A stretch of 64,000 nucleotides of DNA from Vibrio penaeicida (lineage in GTDB: Bacteria > Pseudomonadota > Gammaproteobacteria > Enterobacterales > Vibrionaceae), in NCBI RefSeq assembly GCF_019977755.1, contig NZ_AP025144.1, positions 3,906,001-3,970,000 of the forward strand. Direction: 5' to 3'. Positions 10,354 to 18,217 of this stretch are shown piece after piece. The position numbers and the translations under genes are program-made. Every line of letters starts with the position of its first letter. Positions within the stretch are counted from its first letter, which is position 1. The notes below the pieces were generated by a model. That model had not been told where the DNA came from. It saw nothing but the letters and a program-made list of their open reading frames with translations, and made no database searches.

Positions 10354-10384
10354 CAAAAAAATAGCCCCTCAGTGAGGAGCTATT
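10354..10384 (-). terminator. rph-pyrE intercistronic attenuator
   Basis: On the minus strand AATAGCTCCTC, ACT and GAGGGGCTATT form a stem with one mismatch, followed by a run of seven T. It begins about 8 bases after the rph stop, so a ribosome finishing rph would prevent folding. This is the geometry of the E. coli pyrE attenuator, where high UTP uncouples polymerase from ribosome and causes termination. Confidence 0.75.
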
Positions 10385-10391
10385 CATTTAA

Positions 10392-11108
10392 TCAGTTTTC
10401 TAACGCTTTCTTCTGTGTTTCTACAATGGAATTGATGCCGGTTTTCGCTAGCGCCAGCAACTCCAATAATTCTTCGTGGCTAAACGGTTCACCTTCTGCG
10501 GTGCCCTGCACTTCAATCATACGACCGTCTTCCGTCATGACAACGTTCATGTCGGTCTCTGCTGCTGAGTCTTCAACATACTCAAGGTCGCATAGCGCTT
10601 TTCCTTCAACGATACCAACAGAAACAGCAGCAACGTGTCCTTTCATTGGGTTCGCTTTTAGCTTACCTTGCTCTACCAAGTGCTGGAACGCATCAGCCAT
10701 CGCAACGCTTGCACCAGAAATCGATGCCGTACGTGTACCGCCGTCTGCTTGGATAACATCACAGTCAACAGTCACCATGACTTCACCCATGGCTTCTAAA
10801 TCAACGACTGCACGTAAGCTGCGAGCAATCAGTCGCTGGATTTCCATTGTACGACCGCCTTGCTTACCACTCGCGGCTTCACGGCGATTACGAGTGTGAG
10901 TTGCACGTGGCAACATACCGTATTCCGCTGTTACCCAGCCTCTGCCTTGACCTTTCAGCCAACGCGGCACATTTTCTTCCACACTGGCGTTACACAACAC
11001 CTTAGTATTGCCAAACTCGACAAGCACGGAGCCTTCTGCATACGCAGTATAGTTACGAGTAATTTTGATTGGGCGAACTTGTTCCGCGGTGCGATCGTCT
11101 GGACGCAT
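10392..11108 (-). CDS. rph: Ribonuclease PH
   Basis: Phosphorolytic 3'-5' exoribonuclease that trims the 3' ends of tRNA precursors; hexameric and cytosolic. 238 residues starting [20 protein letters not shown], identical in length to intact RNase PH. The open frame extends 20 codons upstream, but the family start is at 11108. The phosphate-binding GGTRTASI and the RNA-binding arginines of the [15 protein letters not shown] region are present. The reading frame is complete, unlike in E. coli K-12, where a frameshift near the 3' end uncouples pyrE control; here that control should work. Divergent from yicC. Confidence 0.96.
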   Translation of the reverse strand: MRPDDRTAEQVRPIKITRNYTAYAEGSVLVEFGNTKVLCNASVEENVPRWLKGQGRGWVTAEYGMLPRATHTRNRREAASGKQGGRTMEIQRLIARSLRAVVDLEAMGEVMVTVDCDVIQADGGTRTASISGASVAMADAFQHLVEQGKLKANPMKGHVAAVSVGIVEGKALCDLEYVEDSAAETDMNVVMTEDGRMIEVQGTAEGEPFSHEELLELLALAKTGINSIVETQKKALEN

Positions 11109-11296
11109 GGATAAATACCTTTCATGGGGAGGCGAATCTGGTTGGAGGCAAAGTATATAGGAATTCACTCGTGCTGCCTAGCCATGGCGACTATCTACAT
11201 CGCGGCAAACCACCGGAGATCTCGTACCTCGCTCGGTGATTATGCTACTATACCGCTCATTCAAAATTTTCATCTCCGCGAGCAAAGGACAATTCA

Positions 11297-12163
11297 ATGA
11301 TCTACAGCATGACTGCTTATGCACGAAAAGAAATTAAAGGTGACTGGGGCAGCGCAGTTTGGGAGATTCGCTCCGTCAATCAACGCTATTTAGAAACCTA
11401 CTTTCGTTTGCCAGAGCAATTCCGTGGTCTTGAACCTATCCTTCGTGAGCGCTTTCGCAAGAAACTGGCACGCGGAAAAGTAGAATGTCACCTGCGTTTT
11501 GAAGCGAACCCAGCAGCAAAAGGTGAAATCACCATCAATCAAGATTTGGCGCAGCAAGTGATCAATGCCGCCAATCAAGTGATGTCGATGACCGGTGAAG
11601 ATAGCCGCATCAATCCATTCCAAGTCATGAACTGGCCAGGCGTAATGGAAACCCCTGAACAAGACATGGATGCCATCAACAAAGACCTATTAGGTGCCTT
11701 TGATGAAGGGCTAAAAGACTTTATTGACGCTCGTGGCCGTGAAGGCGAAAACATGAAAGCTCTGATTGAGCAGCGTTTGTCTTCCATCACCGAGCAAGTA
11801 GTCAAGGTACGTGCCCGCATGCCAGAAATTCTAGAATGGCAACGCGAACGCCTACTCACCAAGTTTGAAGAGGCCAAGATCGAGCTAGAAGGTTCACGCG
11901 TGGAACAAGAGCTGATTCTTTTGGCTCAAAAATCCGATGTCGCTGAAGAATTGGATCGCTTGGACTCACACGTAAAAGAAGCCAACAACATCCTTAAGAA
12001 GGGTGGCGCATGTGGTCGTAAGCTCGACTTCATGATGCAAGAGTTCAACCGCGAGTCGAACACGCTGGCATCCAAATCCATCAGCACAGACATCACCGCA
12101 TCTGGCGTAGAACTGAAAGTTCTAATCGAGCAAATGCGTGAGCAGATCCAAAACATCGAATAA
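11297..12163 (+). CDS. yicC: YicC family endoribonuclease
   Basis: 288 residues, the usual length, starting MIYSMTAYARKEIKG with the conserved SMT(A/G)(F/Y) N-terminus. The N-terminal YicC domain and the C-terminal DUF1732 domain are both present; the latter ends in the family signature KLDFMMQEFNRESNTLASKS. E. coli YicC has been reported as an endoribonuclease acting on small RNAs such as RyhB. The gene is divergent from rph, the same pairing as in E. coli, and is followed at once by a terminator. Confidence 0.93.
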   Translation: MIYSMTAYARKEIKGDWGSAVWEIRSVNQRYLETYFRLPEQFRGLEPILRERFRKKLARGKVECHLRFEANPAAKGEITINQDLAQQVINAANQVMSMTGEDSRINPFQVMNWPGVMETPEQDMDAINKDLLGAFDEGLKDFIDARGREGENMKALIEQRLSSITEQVVKVRARMPEILEWQRERLLTKFEEAKIELEGSRVEQELILLAQKSDVAEELDRLDSHVKEANNILKKGGACGRKLDFMMQEFNRESNTLASKSISTDITASGVELKVLIEQMREQIQNIE

Positions 12164-12174
12164 TCGTCTATTTT

Positions 12175-12199
12175 AAGGCAAGCATCGCTTGCCTTTTTC
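12175..12199 (+). terminator. Rho-independent terminator of yicC
   Basis: AAGGCAAGC, ATC and GCTTGCCTT form a 9-bp stem followed by TTTTCTT, 11 bp after the yicC stop. Confidence 0.88.
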
Positions 12200-12231
12200 T
12201 TGCGTCAATATCTGCTTTACCCGAGTTCACA

Positions 12232-14127
12232 ATGATAAGAAACATACTAAGACTGTTTTTCACCTTCTTGCTGACGGCTTTTTCAAGCAAGGTGATTTTC
12301 CTTTTCGCTGCTACCTCTATTCCTCTGAGCCTATTCAGCGCGGATGGTATTATTAGCCTGCTTTACGGGCTGAGATTCGATGCCACCATAGCGGCATTAT
12401 TGACGGCACCCGCGGCATTGGTGTTACTGGTTCTGAATTTTCTTCGATTCGACATGCGATGGGCGATTCGTCTTTGGGCGAGTTTGGCTGTTTTATGGAT
12501 CATTGGTGCCACGGCGTCCGACACCATTTACGCTGAAGATGCGCGTAAGCACGTCACCTTTGAACTCTTTACGGCTTCTGGTTTAGTCGATTCCGTACTG
12601 ATAACGGCTTTCACCGTATACTACCCGCTGGTGATTTTAGGTCTCGTCCTTAGTGCCGTCTCTGTCTTCATTATCTGGAAAAGCAGCTGGACGAACATGG
12701 CGACGAGCCGCTTAACCCTCGGTAAATACACACTGGCGACGCTGGCTTACCTCGTACTCACCGTCACCTTTATTCGTGGTGGTTGGTTCGATGCGCCTCA
12801 GTCACCGATGAGTGCATATAAAATTGGTCACAATGACAAAGCGTATATAGCGTGGAGCGCGCCTTACAGCGTGACTTATTATCTTGCAAACGGGAAGAAC
12901 AAAGCCGTTTCTCGCATTACAGCCAGCCCTGAACCTTCTGTTCATGAAGTATTTAACGCCGCACTCAATCAAGAAATCGCTTCCAACATTAGTGACTTCA
13001 AAAAAGCCAATGTGGTCTTCGTTTTGTTGGAAAGCTGGGCATCGGTAGATATGAATAGCCCTAACCCAGAACATCACTCCACCCCGTTCTTTGATGCACT
13101 GCGTGCCAAATCGCTGACATCGGATGCCATGTATGCCGATGGATACCGTACAGTCCAAGGTATTTTTGCCAGCATGTGCAGCTACCCTAACCCTAACGGT
13201 GGCATTGTAGCGGGCACACACTTACAAAATAGCCAATACAAATGTTTACCCCACATGCTACGTGAGCAAGGGTGGGACACGCGTTTCGTTCAAGGCAGTG
13301 GCAAAGGCATCGTTGGAGCGTTTGCTCAATCCCTTGGATTTACAGAATCCTACGGTAAAGAAGATTTTGACTTTGAAGCGCCGCACAATGAGTGGGGTTT
13401 TCAAGACGACAGTATCTATCGCTTCTCGATGGACAGAATCAACGAGATGCAGAACAGCAACTCTGACAAGCCCTTCTTTATTGCCATCAACACAGGCACC
13501 ACGCACGGTTCATTACTTCCATCCGAAGATGATTTTACGTTCGGAAAGTCCACCATGCCTGAACTGCGTCGTAGTACCATGAATTATGCCGACAAAGCAT
13601 TAGAAGCCTTTATTACTGAACTGCATGACACCGTAAAAGAGCCAACATTGGTCGTGCTGATGTCGGATCACACCGCCAAGATTGTAGAGCCTAACCTAGC
13701 GAAAAATTCGATTCCGTTTTTGATTTACGCCACCGACGGCAGCGTACCCGCCATTCACCACAATGCCGCCACATCTCAGCGCGATGTTGGAAGCACCATT
13801 CTAGATTGGTTGGGTGGCTACGCGCCTTGGTTTACAGGGCAGTCCCTGCTCAATGAACATTACGCAGGGCAGTCTAGTTTCTCTGATGGAAGCCTGTTCT
13901 TTTGGGTAGACGGCAAGCGCATGGTAACTATCGATTCTAGCAATAACAGCTTGCAACAGTGTTTCCATATAAAAGATGACACCATAAGGCTGAAGCGAGC
14001 AGACTGTAATGAGTCTTGGGTAGCACCACTGTTTGAACAAGGTCGCGACTTCAATGCGCTCACCCAAGAATTGCTGTTTAACGGCGAGACGACTCAGTAT
14101 CGAGACATATTCAGCAAAACCCACTAG
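12232..14127 (+). CDS. Membrane-bound sulfatase-fold phosphotransferase (LtaS/MdoB superfamily)
   Basis: 631 residues. About five N-terminal membrane helices (residues 5-165) precede a large periplasmic sulfatase-fold domain. Metal-site residues are visible: the Glu in VFVLLESWASVD (about residue 267), a candidate Thr nucleophile in GYRTVQGIFASM (about 306) and the late Asp-His pair in VVLMSDHTAK. This architecture belongs to enzymes that move phosphoglycerol or phosphoethanolamine from phospholipids to envelope glycans; LTA itself is not expected in a Gram-negative, so an opg/mdo-type or LPS-modifying role is more likely. The acceptor cannot be named. It stands alone between yicC and gmk. 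Confidence 0.8.
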   Translation: MIRNILRLFFTFLLTAFSSKVIFLFAATSIPLSLFSADGIISLLYGLRFDATIAALLTAPAALVLLVLNFLRFDMRWAIRLWASLAVLWIIGATASDTIYAEDARKHVTFELFTASGLVDSVLITAFTVYYPLVILGLVLSAVSVFIIWKSSWTNMATSRLTLGKYTLATLAYLVLTVTFIRGGWFDAPQSPMSAYKIGHNDKAYIAWSAPYSVTYYLANGKNKAVSRITASPEPSVHEVFNAALNQEIASNISDFKKANVVFVLLESWASVDMNSPNPEHHSTPFFDALRAKSLTSDAMYADGYRTVQGIFASMCSYPNPNGGIVAGTHLQNSQYKCLPHMLREQGWDTRFVQGSGKGIVGAFAQSLGFTESYGKEDFDFEAPHNEWGFQDDSIYRFSMDRINEMQNSNSDKPFFIAINTGTTHGSLLPSEDDFTFGKSTMPELRRSTMNYADKALEAFITELHDTVKEPTLVVLMSDHTAKIVEPNLAKNSIPFLIYATDGSVPAIHHNAATSQRDVGSTILDWLGGYAPWFTGQSLLNEHYAGQSSFSDGSLFFWVDGKRMVTIDSSNNSLQQCFHIKDDTIRLKRADCNESWVAPLFEQGRDFNALTQELLFNGETTQYRDIFSKTH

Positions 14128-14160
14128 TTCAACCAAATCCACTAGGGCGAAACAGAAGCA

Positions 14161-14190
14161 TTGAGGTTATTGAACAAAAAATGCTATCCT
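14161..14190 (+). promoter_or_regulatory. Predicted promoter of gmk
   Basis: TTGAGG (14161-14166), an 18-bp spacer and TATCCT (14185-14190), with a TG two bases before the -10, 84 bp upstream of the gmk start codon. Confidence 0.5.
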
Positions 14191-14273
14191 TTCGCCCCAT
14201 TTTTTAGGCATCTCACCCTGCAGTGCGTTACACTCGCATTCAGGTAACTAGGGTAAAAGTAAGCGGATTATTC

Positions 14274-14897
14274 ATGGGTAAAGGTACTTTATACATCGTT
14301 TCAGCACCAAGCGGTGCAGGTAAATCAAGCCTGATTTCAGCGCTATTGGAAAAAAATCCAACTTACGCTATGAAAGTATCAGTATCCCACACCACTCGTG
14401 GAATGCGCCCTGGAGAAGAAGACGGCATACACTATCACTTTGTTAGCAAAGATAAATTTGAAGAATTGATTGAACAAAAATCGTTTCTTGAATACGCAGA
14501 AGTGTTTGGTAACTACTACGGTACGTCTCGCCCTTGGATTGAAGAGAACCTAGATAAAGGCATTGATGTGTTCCTCGACATTGATTGGCAAGGCGCTCGT
14601 CAAATACGCGAGCAGATGCCTCTGGCTAAGAGCATTTTCATTCTTCCGCCATCAAAAGAAGAACTGGAACGCCGCCTTAATGCACGAGGCCAAGACAGCG
14701 AAGCTGTGATTGCCAAGCGCATGAATGAAGCACAATCTGAGATATCCCATTACAATGAGTATGATTACGTCATTGTAAACGATGATTTCGACACCGCGGT
14801 GCTCGATTTCAAGTCTATTCTTCGTGCAGAACGCCTGAAGGAAGACAAACAAGCCGCTAAATACAGCAGCATGTTAACAGCGCTATTGGCCGATTGA
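14274..14897 (+). CDS. gmk: Guanylate kinase
   Basis: 207 residues starting [20 protein letters not shown], equal in length to E. coli Gmk; the open frame's 17 upstream codons are not conserved, so I start at 14274. It phosphorylates GMP to GDP. The P-loop ([10 protein letters not shown], about residues 10-19), the GMP-binding [11 protein letters not shown] segment and the [11 protein letters not shown] lid region are intact. It heads the gmk-rpoZ-spoT-trmH block seen in E. coli; physiologically it belongs with SpoT because GMP/GDP pools and (p)ppGpp are linked, and Gmk is a known (p)ppGpp target in some bacteria. Confidence 0.97.
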   Translation: MGKGTLYIVSAPSGAGKSSLISALLEKNPTYAMKVSVSHTTRGMRPGEEDGIHYHFVSKDKFEELIEQKSFLEYAEVFGNYYGTSRPWIEENLDKGIDVFLDIDWQGARQIREQMPLAKSIFILPPSKEELERRLNARGQDSEAVIAKRMNEAQSEISHYNEYDYVIVNDDFDTAVLDFKSILRAERLKEDKQAAKYSSMLTALLAD

Positions 14898-14915
14898 GCC
14901 TTTAGACTGTATAAT
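14886..14915 (+). promoter_or_regulatory. Predicted promoter of rpoZ
   Basis: TTGGCC (14886-14891), an 18-bp spacer and a consensus TATAAT (14910-14915); the -35 lies inside the 3' end of gmk. The rpoZ start is 42 bp beyond the -10. Confidence 0.55.
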
Positions 14916-14956
14916 TTCTCGTCATATTAAATTTTTAGTTAAATATTGGAGTCCTC

Positions 14957-15229
14957 ATGGCACGCGTAACTGTACAAGACGCTGTTGAAAAAATTGGTAA
15001 CCGTTTTGACTTGGTTCTGATTGCGGCACGCCGCGCTCGTCAAATGCAAACTGGCGGTAAAGATTCACTAGTGCCTGAAGAAAACGATAAGCCATCGGTT
15101 ATCGCTCTTCGCGAGATCGAAGAAGGTCTTATCACTAAAGAGGTACTGGATGCTCGCGAGCGTCAAGAGCAGCAAGAACAAGAAGCAGCAGAACTGGCGG
15201 CAGTAAGCAGTATCGCTCACAACCGTTAA
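14957..15229 (+). CDS. rpoZ: RNA polymerase omega subunit
   Basis: 90 residues (E. coli 91), starting [20 protein letters not shown]. Omega binds the C-terminus of beta-prime, helps assembly of RNA polymerase and forms part of one (p)ppGpp site, for which the N-terminal [13 protein letters not shown] segment is important; that segment is fully conserved here. The C-terminal part is Glu/Gln-rich. A ribosome-binding site (TTGGAG) precedes the ATG. It lies directly upstream of spoT, separated by an 18-bp tandem repeat. Confidence 0.97.
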   Translation: MARVTVQDAVEKIGNRFDLVLIAARRARQMQTGGKDSLVPEENDKPSVIALREIEEGLITKEVLDARERQEQQEQEAAELAAVSSIAHNR

Positions 15230-15283
15230 TAGTAACTAAATAGTTCATAGTAACTGTTTAGTTCACAGTAACTTTCTAAAGCA
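15230..15283 (+). repeat. 18-bp tandem repeat between rpoZ and spoT
   Basis: Units at 15230-15247 (TAGTAACTAAATAGTTCA) and 15248-15265 (TAGTAACTGTTTAGTTCA) differ at three positions; a third, more degenerate unit (CAGTAACTTTCTAAAGCA) follows at 15266-15283. The array starts at the base after the rpoZ stop codon and ends 15 bp before the spoT start. Confidence 0.7.
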
Positions 15284-15298
15284 TTTCGGGCCTGTAAT

Positions 15299-17416
15299 TT
15301 GTATCTTTTTGAAAGCCTAAAAGAAGTTGCCCAAGAATATCTGACAGAGCCTCAACTTGAGGCTCTGAGTCGATCTTATGTGGTAGCAAGAGACGCCCAT
15401 GAAGGGCAAACCCGTTCCACTGGCGAACCGTACATTATCCACCCTGTCGCTGTCGCTCGTATCCTCGCAGAAATGCGCCTCGATAATGAAACCTTGATGG
15501 CAGCTTTGCTGCACGACGTTATCGAAGATACCGAGGTCACCAAAGAAGAATTGGAAGAGCAGTTTGGAGCTACGGTCGCTGAATTGGTCGATGGGGTATC
15601 TAAGCTGGATAAGCTTAAGTTCCGCGATCGAAAAGAAGCACAAGCCGAAAACTTCCGCAAAATGGTGCTTGCCATGGTTCAGGATATTCGCGTTATCCTG
15701 ATCAAATTGGCAGACCGTACGCACAACATGCGTACACTGGGCGCACTTCGTCCCGATAAAAAGCGCCGTATTGCTCGTGAAACGCTGGAAATTTATGCAC
15801 CACTGGCTCACCGTTTAGGTATTCACAACATCAAAGTTGAGCTTGAAGAGCTAGGCTTTGAGGCTTTATACCCCAATCGATATCGCGTCTTAAAAGAAGT
15901 GGTGAAAGCCGCGCGCGGTAACCGAAAAGAAATCATTCAGCGTATCCACAACGAGATTTCCGGTCGATTGGAAGAAATGGGACTCAACGCCCGCGTATTT
16001 GGGCGCGAAAAAAACCTGTTCTCCATCTATAACAAGATGCGCACCAAAGAACAGCGTTTCCATACTATTATGGATATCTACGCGTTCCGTGTCGTCGTTG
16101 ATTCTGCCGACATGTGTTATCGCGTTCTTGGTCAGGTCCACAGCTTGTACAAGCCGCGTCCTGGCAAAATGAAAGACTATATCGCTGTTCCAAAAGCCAA
16201 TGGATACCAGTCTTTGCATACCTCGATGGTAGGTCCTCACGGCGTGCCGGTTGAAGTGCAGATTCGTACCGAAGACATGGATCAAATGGCGGACAAAGGT
16301 GTCGCAGCACACTGGTCTTACAAATCCAATGGCGATAAGTCTGGCACCACCGCACAAGTGAAAGCGCAGCGCTGGATGCAAAGCCTGTTAGAGCTGCAGC
16401 AAAGTGCGGGTAACTCTTTCGAATTCATTGAAAACGTAAAATCCGATCTGTTCCCAGATGAAATTTACGTGTTCACACCAAAAGGTCGAATTGTTGAAAT
16501 GCCTGTGGGCGCGACTGCTGTCGATTTCGCGTATGCCGTGCATACCGATGTGGGCAACATGTGTGTTGGCGCGCGGGTTGATCGCCAACCTTACCCGTTG
16601 AGCAAATCTCTGAAAAATGGTCAAACCATTGAAATCATCAGTGCACCGGGGGCACGCCCGAACGCCGCGTGGCTCAACTATGTAGTGACCTCTCGTGCTC
16701 GCACCAAGATCCGTCAGGTTCTGAAAACCATGCGTCGTGAAGAGTCGATTACCTTAGGCCGTCGATTACTGAATCACGCATTAGGTGAACATTCGATTTC
16801 CGACATCAATCAAGACAACATCGATCATGTTTTGGCTGAGCTAAAAGTCGAATCGCTGGATGATTTGCTGGCTGCCATCGGCCTTGGCGAATTGATGAGT
16901 ATTGTGATTGCACGCCGCTTGTTAGGCGATGTGGATGAACTGACCGAAACGAGTGACTCGAAAAGCAATAAGAAGAAGCTTCCTATCCGCGGTGCGGAAG
17001 GTATTTTGCTGACGTTTGCTAATTGCTGCCACCCAATTCCAGATGATCACATTATTGCCCACGTCTCTCCAGGTCGAGGATTAGTGGTTCACCGTGAAAC
17101 GTGTCCAAACGTACGCGGATACCAAAAAGAACCGGATAAGTACATGGCGGTAGAATGGTCGAACGATTACGATCAAGAGTTCATTACTGAACTTCAGATC
17201 GACATGCAAAACCACCAAGGTGCGCTGGCTGCGTTAACCAACGTGATTTCGCAAACGGGTTCGAACATCCACGGTATTTCGACCGAAGAGAAAGACGGTC
17301 GCCTGTACACCATTACCGTGCTGTTAACCGCGAAAGACCGTGTGAATCTAGCTGGCATTATGAAGCGCATTCGCGTTATGCCTCAGGCAACAAAAGTTCG
17401 CCGACGCAAACACTGA
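15299..17416 (+). CDS. spoT: Bifunctional (p)ppGpp synthetase / hydrolase SpoT
   Basis: 705 residues starting at a TTG codon (MYLFESLKEVAQEYL), the same unusual start codon and N-terminus as E. coli spoT. Domains in order: HD hydrolase (about 20-200; HD pair in LLHDVIEDT near residue 73), synthetase (about 230-380; KDYIAVPKANGYQSLHT), TGS (about 390-450; IYVFTPKGRIVEMPVGATAVDFAY), helical and zinc-finger-like region with CCHPIP near 583, and a C-terminal ACT domain. It degrades and, weakly, makes the stringent alarmone in response to carbon, fatty-acid and iron stress. It is followed by a strong terminator placed immediately before trmH. Confidence 0.97.
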   Translation: MYLFESLKEVAQEYLTEPQLEALSRSYVVARDAHEGQTRSTGEPYIIHPVAVARILAEMRLDNETLMAALLHDVIEDTEVTKEELEEQFGATVAELVDGVSKLDKLKFRDRKEAQAENFRKMVLAMVQDIRVILIKLADRTHNMRTLGALRPDKKRRIARETLEIYAPLAHRLGIHNIKVELEELGFEALYPNRYRVLKEVVKAARGNRKEIIQRIHNEISGRLEEMGLNARVFGREKNLFSIYNKMRTKEQRFHTIMDIYAFRVVVDSADMCYRVLGQVHSLYKPRPGKMKDYIAVPKANGYQSLHTSMVGPHGVPVEVQIRTEDMDQMADKGVAAHWSYKSNGDKSGTTAQVKAQRWMQSLLELQQSAGNSFEFIENVKSDLFPDEIYVFTPKGRIVEMPVGATAVDFAYAVHTDVGNMCVGARVDRQPYPLSKSLKNGQTIEIISAPGARPNAAWLNYVVTSRARTKIRQVLKTMRREESITLGRRLLNHALGEHSISDINQDNIDHVLAELKVESLDDLLAAIGLGELMSIVIARRLLGDVDELTETSDSKSNKKKLPIRGAEGILLTFANCCHPIPDDHIIAHVSPGRGLVVHRETCPNVRGYQKEPDKYMAVEWSNDYDQEFITELQIDMQNHQGALAALTNVISQTGSNIHGISTEEKDGRLYTITVLLTAKDRVNLAGIMKRIRVMPQATKVRRRKH

Positions 17417-17456
17417 TCATCTAAAAAACGAGTTTGAACATTAAACACTAACACTC

Positions 17457-17490
17457 AAAGGTCTCTTATCTTCTGGTAAGAGACCTTTTT
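17457..17490 (+). terminator. Rho-independent terminator between spoT and trmH
   Basis: AAAGGTCTCTTA and TAAGAGACCTTTTT form a perfect stem around an 8-base loop, ending in five T. It ends 12 bp before the trmH start codon, so trmH is transcribed by read-through, unless a promoter lies within or just ahead of the hairpin. Confidence 0.88.
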
Positions 17491-17501
17491 CAGAGCGACA
17501 T

Positions 17502-18188
17502 ATGAATTTAGAACGCTACCATCGAATCCACACCGTACTTAAGGCACGCCAGCCTGATCTAACTTTATGTCTTGAAGAAGTCCATAAGCCAAACAACGTC
17601 TCTGCCATTATCCGCAGTGCCGATGCGGCGGGTGTCCATAAAATACACGCGGTGTGGCCAGATCCTAAAATGCGAACCTTAAGCCACACTTCGGCGGGTG
17701 CGAGAAATTGGGTAGAAGTGGATACGCATGAATCGATAGATGACGCCGTAGGCGAGCTAAAAGGCCAAGGCATGCAAATACTCGCAACAAATTTGTCGGA
17801 CACAGCAGTCGATTTTCGTGACATCGACTACACCAAACCCACGGCCGTGATCTTAGGTGGCGAAAAACACGGAATCACTCCCCATGCTCTGTCTATGGCC
17901 GATCAAGACATCATCATTCCCATGGTTGGAATGGTGCAATCGTTGAATGTTTCAGTTGCCAGCGCGTTGATCTTATTTGAAGCGCAAAGACAGCGCCAAA
18001 TTGCTGGTATGTACGAACGAAATGAGTCGGCATTGCCTGCCGAGTACATTCATCGAATTCTGTTTGAACGCGGGCATCCCGTTCTCGCAAAAGTCGCCAA
18101 GCGCAAAGGCTTACCTTACCCACCCTTGGATGAAGTTGGTCAAATCGTGGCAGACGAGAACTGGTGGGCAGAAATGCAAAGAAAGTAG
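17502..18188 (+). CDS. trmH: tRNA (guanosine(18)-2'-O)-methyltransferase
   Basis: SPOUT-family enzyme of 228 residues that 2'-O-methylates G18 in the D-loop of tRNAs using SAM. The three SPOUT motifs are clear: NNVSAIIRSADAAGV (about residue 30; catalytic Arg), the ILGGEKHGIT segment (about 114) and MVGMVQSLNVSVASALILFE (about 140-160, knot region). The length and C-terminal extension (AKRKGLPYPP) match E. coli TrmH. In E. coli recG comes next; here the NRPS operon intervenes, 29 bp past the stop and on the opposite strand. The terminator at 18180-18208 includes the stop codon in its stem. Confidence 0.96.
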   Translation: MNLERYHRIHTVLKARQPDLTLCLEEVHKPNNVSAIIRSADAAGVHKIHAVWPDPKMRTLSHTSAGARNWVEVDTHESIDDAVGELKGQGMQILATNLSDTAVDFRDIDYTKPTAVILGGEKHGITPHALSMADQDIIIPMVGMVQSLNVSVASALILFEAQRQRQIAGMYERNESALPAEYIHRILFERGHPVLAKVAKRKGLPYPPLDEVGQIVADENWWAEMQRK

Positions 18189-18208
18189 CACCGCTACTTT
18201 CTTTTTTA
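18180..18208. terminator. Terminator overlapping the trmH stop codon
   Basis: GAAAGTAGC (18181-18189), ACC and GCTACTTTC (18193-18201), then six T. The trmH TAG lies in the left arm of the stem. Because the flanks are A-rich and T-rich it may also end transcripts of the convergent NRPS operon, whose last stop codon is at 18218. Confidence 0.8.
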
Positions 18209-18217
18209 TAGTTCAAC

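Noticed and set aside
10291..10899. 202-codon plus-strand open frame antisense to rph
   Set aside because: A Ser/Thr/Pro-rich mirror of a conserved gene; no ribosome-binding site. The same holds for the other long frames opposite spoT, tex, coaBC and the NRPS genes.
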